From the NCBI RefSeq assembly GCF_018257515.1, contig NZ_JAERJR010000012.1, positions 1 to 64,000 of the forward strand: 64,000 nucleotides of DNA, written 5' to 3'. This stretch comes from Tatumella sp. JGM118 (GTDB lineage Bacteria; Pseudomonadota; Gammaproteobacteria; Enterobacterales; Enterobacteriaceae). Numbering within the stretch: position 1 is the stretch's first letter; every line of letters starts with the position of its first letter. Of this stretch, positions 60,230 through 64,000 are shown piece after piece. The notes beneath the pieces were generated by a model. That model saw nothing but the letters and a program-made list of their open reading frames with translations. It ran no database searches and was not told where the DNA came from. A program made the position numbers and the translations under genes.

Positions 60230-61918
60230 TCAGTCCACCGCCAGGTGACCGGTTTCATCACTAATGATCCCTTTAATCAGTTTGATCAGCGAGTCGCTCT
60301 GCGTTGCGGTTTTTGCCCGGGCGCTGCCGGTACAATTATCGGCCCAGTATTTCACCCGGCTGACGGCATTATTCGTGGAGACGTAGTAGAACTCGACTTT
60401 GCTGGTCCGGGTCTGCGGACGGGCCAGCAGCCCCTCTTCAATTTTGCGACACAGATTGTAGGTTTTAAGGTACTTATCGGTCACTTTTTGCGGATGAAGA
60501 TTATCGTAACCGTCCGAGATCATAATAAACACCTTACGCCGGTTGGTGCCTTCCATCATCACCGGCACCGAGCGCACCAGGGCCGTGGACAGGTGGGTCC
60601 AGCCGTAAGGCTCCATTGACTGAAATTCGTGCAACTTACCGGCATCCCCCGTCAAAGGGATAAGCCAGGCTTTCGGTGCCCGGTTCACCATATTGTTGGT
60701 TCGCGAATTCCACCACCCTGCCTGACGACACATATGGTTATACCCCCAGGAATAGGTGCCATCCAGCGGTGTCAGTGGCATGGGCATCGTGATAATGGCC
60801 TCATCGGAGAACATTTTTTCGAGGGTTGCCGGATAATCGATAGCATCGTCGTGTTCGATGGTATAGGTGGAGAGTTGCTTATATTGGGTCTTTGCCGCAC
60901 GGAGATATTCCCGCTGAATAATCTCCTGTGACCTTTCCGAAAATATATCGTCATCCGGGTAACGCGTGTCATAACAGCTGTACTGATACTTCCCCGTTTT
61001 CTGACCGTAACTGCTGTTCGTCCGGCACCAGGCCGCCTTCATCGATGTATCACCGACGGCGGGCGACGATGCCGCCACATAGCCTTTGTAATAATTGTAG
61101 CGCGCCTCATCCATCAGATAATTTTGGCGGTTCAGCGCCTGATAGGCAGAGGTCGTTGCCGTGCGTTTATCGGCCCAGAAAGCATAATTCACCTTCCACT
61201 CCTCTTTCGGGACAAAAAGCACGCTGCAACCGAGATTGGCTCCGCCACGGACATTTTTACCCGGTAATTTGACGACCACACCGGTACTGAACGGAACAAT
61301 CGCAATGCGGGATTCAGGGCTGGCGGAGACGACATAATTGGTTATCTCATAAAAGACACGCTTCAGCATCCGCATCGGGGCACCCGCCTGGGAGGCCGAA
61401 AAGTCGACCACAAAAACATAGTCAGCCGGCTTCGATATGTATTTTTTTACATGGCCCTGACCGGCACTGAGCGTGTAATCATGACTGTTGCCGGTCACGG
61501 TTTTGTAGCTGAACAGGTAAGGCAGATCCAGGGAGACCGCCACATTGTAATAGGTATAGCGGATATCCGAGGAGGCCTGATTAAGATCCTGATCGACGGT
61601 GAAGGCGATCTGCGGCGAGCCTTTCATCGCCGGGAAATAGTATTTCATCCACGCGGTGACCAGCACTTTAGCGGCGGCGATTTCTTCCCGCCCCTCGGCG
61701 GTCCGGTTGTCATTGACAAGGGAGGATGCCGATACCGCCAGTGATGCCTCCGAGGCGGCATCGGCCATTCTGGCTTTACTGGCCAGTCCGGCAGCACTGT
61801 TAATACCCAGCGATAGCAGGGCAATCAGGATCGGTAACAGGATAGCAAAAGGAACGACCAGCACGCCCCGCTCACCGGCCAGGCAGGAAATTAACGCTCT
61901 CAGCTTTTTTATAAACAT
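60230..61918 (-). CDS. tadG: TadG-like pilus protein with von Willebrand A domain
   Basis: 562 residues. The N-terminal membrane helix (GVLVVPFAILLPILIALLSL) lacks the Glu of processed pseudopilins, as in TadG. A vWA domain begins near residue 165 with YVFVVDFSAS (metal-site DxSxS) and runs through SRIAIVPFSTGVVV and KVFIMISDGYDN. It belongs to the Tad/Flp pilus apparatus that makes tight-adherence pili. Its start overlaps the preceding gene by 10 bases. Last gene of the operon. Confidence 0.85.
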   Translation of the reverse strand: MFIKKLRALISCLAGERGVLVVPFAILLPILIALLSLGINSAAGLASKARMADAASEASLAVSASSLVNDNRTAEGREEIAAAKVLVTAWMKYYFPAMKGSPQIAFTVDQDLNQASSDIRYTYYNVAVSLDLPYLFSYKTVTGNSHDYTLSAGQGHVKKYISKPADYVFVVDFSASQAGAPMRMLKRVFYEITNYVVSASPESRIAIVPFSTGVVVKLPGKNVRGGANLGCSVLFVPKEEWKVNYAFWADKRTATTSAYQALNRQNYLMDEARYNYYKGYVAASSPAVGDTSMKAAWCRTNSSYGQKTGKYQYSCYDTRYPDDDIFSERSQEIIQREYLRAAKTQYKQLSTYTIEHDDAIDYPATLEKMFSDEAIITMPMPLTPLDGTYSWGYNHMCRQAGWWNSRTNNMVNRAPKAWLIPLTGDAGKLHEFQSMEPYGWTHLSTALVRSVPVMMEGTNRRKVFIMISDGYDNLHPQKVTDKYLKTYNLCRKIEEGLLARPQTRTSKVEFYYVSTNNAVSRVKYWADNCTGSARAKTATQSDSLIKLIKGIISDETGHLAVD

Positions 61919-62310
61919 TTCCGTATGTCTTCCGCGGTAGTGAGGTGATAGAAGCGCCGGGATTTCCCCTGCTGGCAGAATAAGGCGGGCAATGACAGCG
62001 GCCGGTATTTTGCCACCCAGATACCGGACGTATCCCGCAGGTATCGGGCGGCCCCGGATAACGCCGGCCCGTCGGGAGCAATATCGATCAGCGTGACTTC
62101 CAGCTGACGTGACAGCGTGCGACTGTAATAGAGTTGCCGGTTAATCTCCCGCGCCAGCCGGTGTTCTTTCCCCTGCTGCGTGTTAAGGAAAATAATGGCC
62201 TGTCTTTTCTGCCCGTCCTTGCTTTGTGCGGCCTCACTACCGGAGGGGAAGGCTCCCGTCAGCAGTAACAGCGCACAGAGTATGCCCGGCAATCGCGTAA
62301 TAAGTTTCAT
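61909..62310 (-). CDS. Unknown exported protein of the tad locus
   Basis: 133 residues. A signal peptide MKLITRLPGILCALLLLTGA ending SEAAQS sends it to the periplasm. The mature part (AIIFLNTQQGKEHRLAREI, LEVTLIDIAPDGPALSGAARYL, WVAKYRPLSLPALFCQQGKSRRFYHL) is a small alpha/beta domain with two Cys near the end and a thioredoxin-like feel, but no CxxC motif. I do not recognise the family. It is coupled to tadG and 12 bases after tadF, so it should work with the pilus. Confidence 0.7.
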   Translation of the reverse strand: MKLITRLPGILCALLLLTGAFPSGSEAAQSKDGQKRQAIIFLNTQQGKEHRLAREINRQLYYSRTLSRQLEVTLIDIAPDGPALSGAARYLRDTSGIWVAKYRPLSLPALFCQQGKSRRFYHLTTAEDIRKCL

Positions 62311-62322
62311 GTTGCTCCCTGC

Positions 62323-62892
62323 TTAGCGTGCCAGCACGATATTACTGACCGTGATGGTCTCCGGTAAGGCGCCGGTGCGGCGTAACAGTGCAGACAGACT
62401 GCCCCGTGGAGCCGGAATACTGAGAGACACCTGGTAGAGCGGTATCCAGCGACCACGAATGCTTAACGGGGAGAGTTGCAGGTTCGCCGTCAGGGCCGGT
62501 GCATTGACCTCACATCGGGATTTTCCTGCGCTGGCTTTCTGATATTTATCGACCTGCCGGGTGGCGGAGTCTTTAAAACTGACGCTTTCCAGCCGGACGC
62601 AGAGCGAGGATGCCGTACTGTCCTGTGCCAGAAATTTTGCCAGTGAAGCCAGCTCCGTCACTTCACTGCTGCCGGGCGTTTCCTGGCCGTTATATAAGGT
62701 ATTACGCTCACGGATAACGGCCGCCAGAGAGTAATTGATCCGCTCCGCTTTGCTGCGGGCCATTATCCAGAATCCGTAGTCCATGGCGGCGACGGTGAGT
62801 ACCGACAGAAAGACAAAGATAAACGCCGCCTCCACCACCACGGAGCCCTGCGGGTTACGGACAAATGCCCCGATGCGCTGCCTGACATCCAT
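62323..62892 (-). CDS. tadF: TadF-like pseudopilin
   Basis: 189 residues from ATG 62892, with AGGGA nine bases upstream; ATG codons at 62901 and 62913 are alternatives. A prepilin-type site is visible: Gly16 followed by SVVVE, so Glu lies at position +5 of the mature protein, then a hydrophobic helix. The start lies at the end of tadE. TadE and TadF are minor pseudopilins processed by TadV. Confidence 0.8.
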   Translation of the reverse strand: MDVRQRIGAFVRNPQGSVVVEAAFIFVFLSVLTVAAMDYGFWIMARSKAERINYSLAAVIRERNTLYNGQETPGSSEVTELASLAKFLAQDSTASSLCVRLESVSFKDSATRQVDKYQKASAGKSRCEVNAPALTANLQLSPLSIRGRWIPLYQVSLSIPAPRGSLSALLRRTGALPETITVSNIVLAR

Positions 62893-62893
62893 A

Positions 62894-63409
62894 TCATTCA
62901 TTCCCTGATTCATATTCCTGCACATACAACAATTGGCGGGAAAGGTAATTATCCAGCGAAGCAAACAGATTATTGACGGCGCTATTGCCGGTGAAGGTAA
63001 ATAACAGCGGACGATAACGATAGCGGGCCGAATACAGGGCCAGCGGGACGTTCCGTCCATCCGAACTGCTGCAGTTGCCTTTCATCGCCGCGCTGACCGA
63101 GTTGCAATAACGTACCGTCAGGGTAAAATTACTGGCATCAATAAACATCTTCCAGAAACTGCTCTGCTGACGGATATTACTGGCAAAGATATCCGTGTAA
63201 TTACTGTCCCGGCTCTCGGTACGGGAGGTGATTCTGGCGGCTTCGGATAAGGTGAGATCGATAGTCGCTGATACGTAGACGAAACGGTTTACCTCGAAGA
63301 AGAGGAAGATAAAGAAAATAAAAATAATAAAGATAAAGGAGAACTCAATGGTGATCACTCCCTGTTCTCCTCTGACCCGCCGCCCTAATGCCCTGATGCT
63401 TTTTTTCAT
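62894..63409 (-). CDS. tadE: TadE-like pseudopilin
   Basis: 171 residues from ATG 63409, with AGGA seven bases upstream. Gly17 is followed by VITIE, again with Glu at +5 of the mature form, and a very Phe/Ile-rich membrane helix (SFIFIIFIFFIFLFF). Two Cys in the distal part (RYCNSVSAAMKGNCSS). Minor pseudopilin of the Tad pilus. Confidence 0.82.
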   Translation of the reverse strand: MKKSIRALGRRVRGEQGVITIEFSFIFIIFIFFIFLFFEVNRFVYVSATIDLTLSEAARITSRTESRDSNYTDIFASNIRQQSSFWKMFIDASNFTLTVRYCNSVSAAMKGNCSSSDGRNVPLALYSARYRYRPLLFTFTGNSAVNNLFASLDNYLSRQLLYVQEYESGNE

Positions 63410-63444
63410 CGTCCATCCTTTACTGCGTCTGACATTGAGTTGCA

Positions 63445-64000
63445 TCAAAAGCTCTGCACGCGGAACAGATCCGCGACCAGCATGTCCGGATTCTTCGCAT
63501 AATTACCGCGCTTAATGATCTCTTTGGCGTAACGTAAATCTCCCGTTTTCGCCAGAGCAAAGGCCAGGTTGTGTTCCAGTTGCGGGTTATGGTAACCCCG
63601 CAGATAAACCGGCAGCAGCATCTGTACGGCCTCGTGATACCGTTTCTGGACGATATAGACCATCGCGATATTGTTAACCACGGACTCTTCCTGGTAATAG
63701 GCGTTGCGCGCCGCATCAAAGCTCAGTAGCGCGCTTTTCAGATCGCCGTTTTCCGCCTGAATCACCCCCTTCAGGTTCAGCGCCTCGCCGCTGTTTTTAT
63801 CTTTATTCAGCGCCATACCGACGAAATTCAGCGCTTCTTTATATTTTTGTAAGGAGCTGAGATTTTTACTCTGCAGCAGATAGACTTTTGTCGCCGTATT
63901 ATTCCCCATCAGTTTATTCAGGTGGTACAGCGAGGATTTATAATCTCCTGATAAATAATAATATTCCGCAAGCTGGTAGCGGATTTCCGGCGTATCATTA
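63445..64000 (-). CDS. tadD: TadD-like TPR protein (5' end outside window)
   Basis: At least 185 residues; the frame is open to the window edge, so the true start is beyond 64000 and the ATG at 63909 is internal. The visible part is a run of tetratricopeptide repeats (LAEYYYLSGDYKSSLYHL, LNFVGMALNKDKNSGEALNLKGVIQAENGDL, QKRYHEAVQMLLPVYLRG). TadD is the TPR lipoprotein of Tad systems that helps secretin assembly. 35 bases separate it from tadE. Confidence 0.75.
   Translation of the reverse strand, partial: NDTPEIRYQLAEYYYLSGDYKSSLYHLNKLMGNNTATKVYLLQSKNLSSLQKYKEALNFVGMALNKDKNSGEALNLKGVIQAENGDLKSALLSFDAARNAYYQEESVVNNIAMVYIVQKRYHEAVQMLLPVYLRGYHNPQLEHNLAFALAKTGDLRYAKEIIKRGNYAKNPDMLVADLFRVQSF

Overview
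The window is about 64 kb of a gammaproteobacterial chromosome of the order Enterobacterales. The core gene order is classic: argV-type tRNA-Arg copies, serV, csrA, alaS, recX, recA, pncC and mltB, then mutS facing rpoS, nlpD, pcm, surE, truD, ispF, ispD, ftsB and ygbE, then the cys assimilation genes, queD and queE. mutS next to rpoS, a cysG copy at the head of cysDNC and a Tad pilus locus fit an Erwiniaceae-like genome (Erwinia, Pantoea or Tatumella relatives). I infer the family from gene order and protein resemblance, not from any search.

Layout. 1-7.8 kb: tRNA genes, csrA, alaS, recX, recA with a clear LexA box, pncC, a PhnA/YjdM zinc-ribbon gene and mltB. 7.9-39.6 kb: an accessory region between mltB and mutS. 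It holds a complete type VI secretion system (all 13 core genes tssA-M, plus a PAAR tip, a TagK-like protein, a second OmpA-type peptidoglycan anchor and an Eag/DcrB-type chaperone). Two divergent gene blocks leave a 0.57-kb AT-rich control region near 30 kb. A full chaperone-usher fimbrial system is woven into the same locus: major pilin, chaperone, usher and minor pilin lie between clpV and tssB in the left block. A two-domain tip-adhesin-like gene lies after tssA in the right block, followed by a glycosyltransferase that resembles the Skp1/mucin-type GlcNAc transferases (Pfam GlcNAc family, CAZy GT60). An orphan LuxR-type regulator closes the left side, and a frameshifted immunity-like lipoprotein gene closes the right side.

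40.3-49.7 kb: mutS, rpoS and nlpD, the pcm-surE-truD-ispF-ispD-ftsB run and ygbE. 49.8-58.8 kb: two sulfate-assimilation blocks, cysG-D-N-C and cysJ-I-H, which between them take sulfate to sulfide and make the siroheme needed by CysI. 59.0-60.1 kb: queD and queE of queuosine synthesis. 60.2-64.0 kb: the end of a Tad (Flp) pilus operon (tadD, tadE, tadF, an unknown exported protein, tadG), cut by the window edge.

The most unusual part is the interleaved secretion system, fimbriae and glycosyltransferase. The adhesin and glycosyltransferase share the tssFGA block, and the local VgrG ends in a poly-glycine hinge followed by a Pro/Thr/Ser-rich tail of the kind that mucin-type O-glycosyltransferases use. 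A working hypothesis is a surface system in which a fimbrial adhesin and/or the T6SS spike is modified with GlcNAc. This is inference from gene content and sequence composition.
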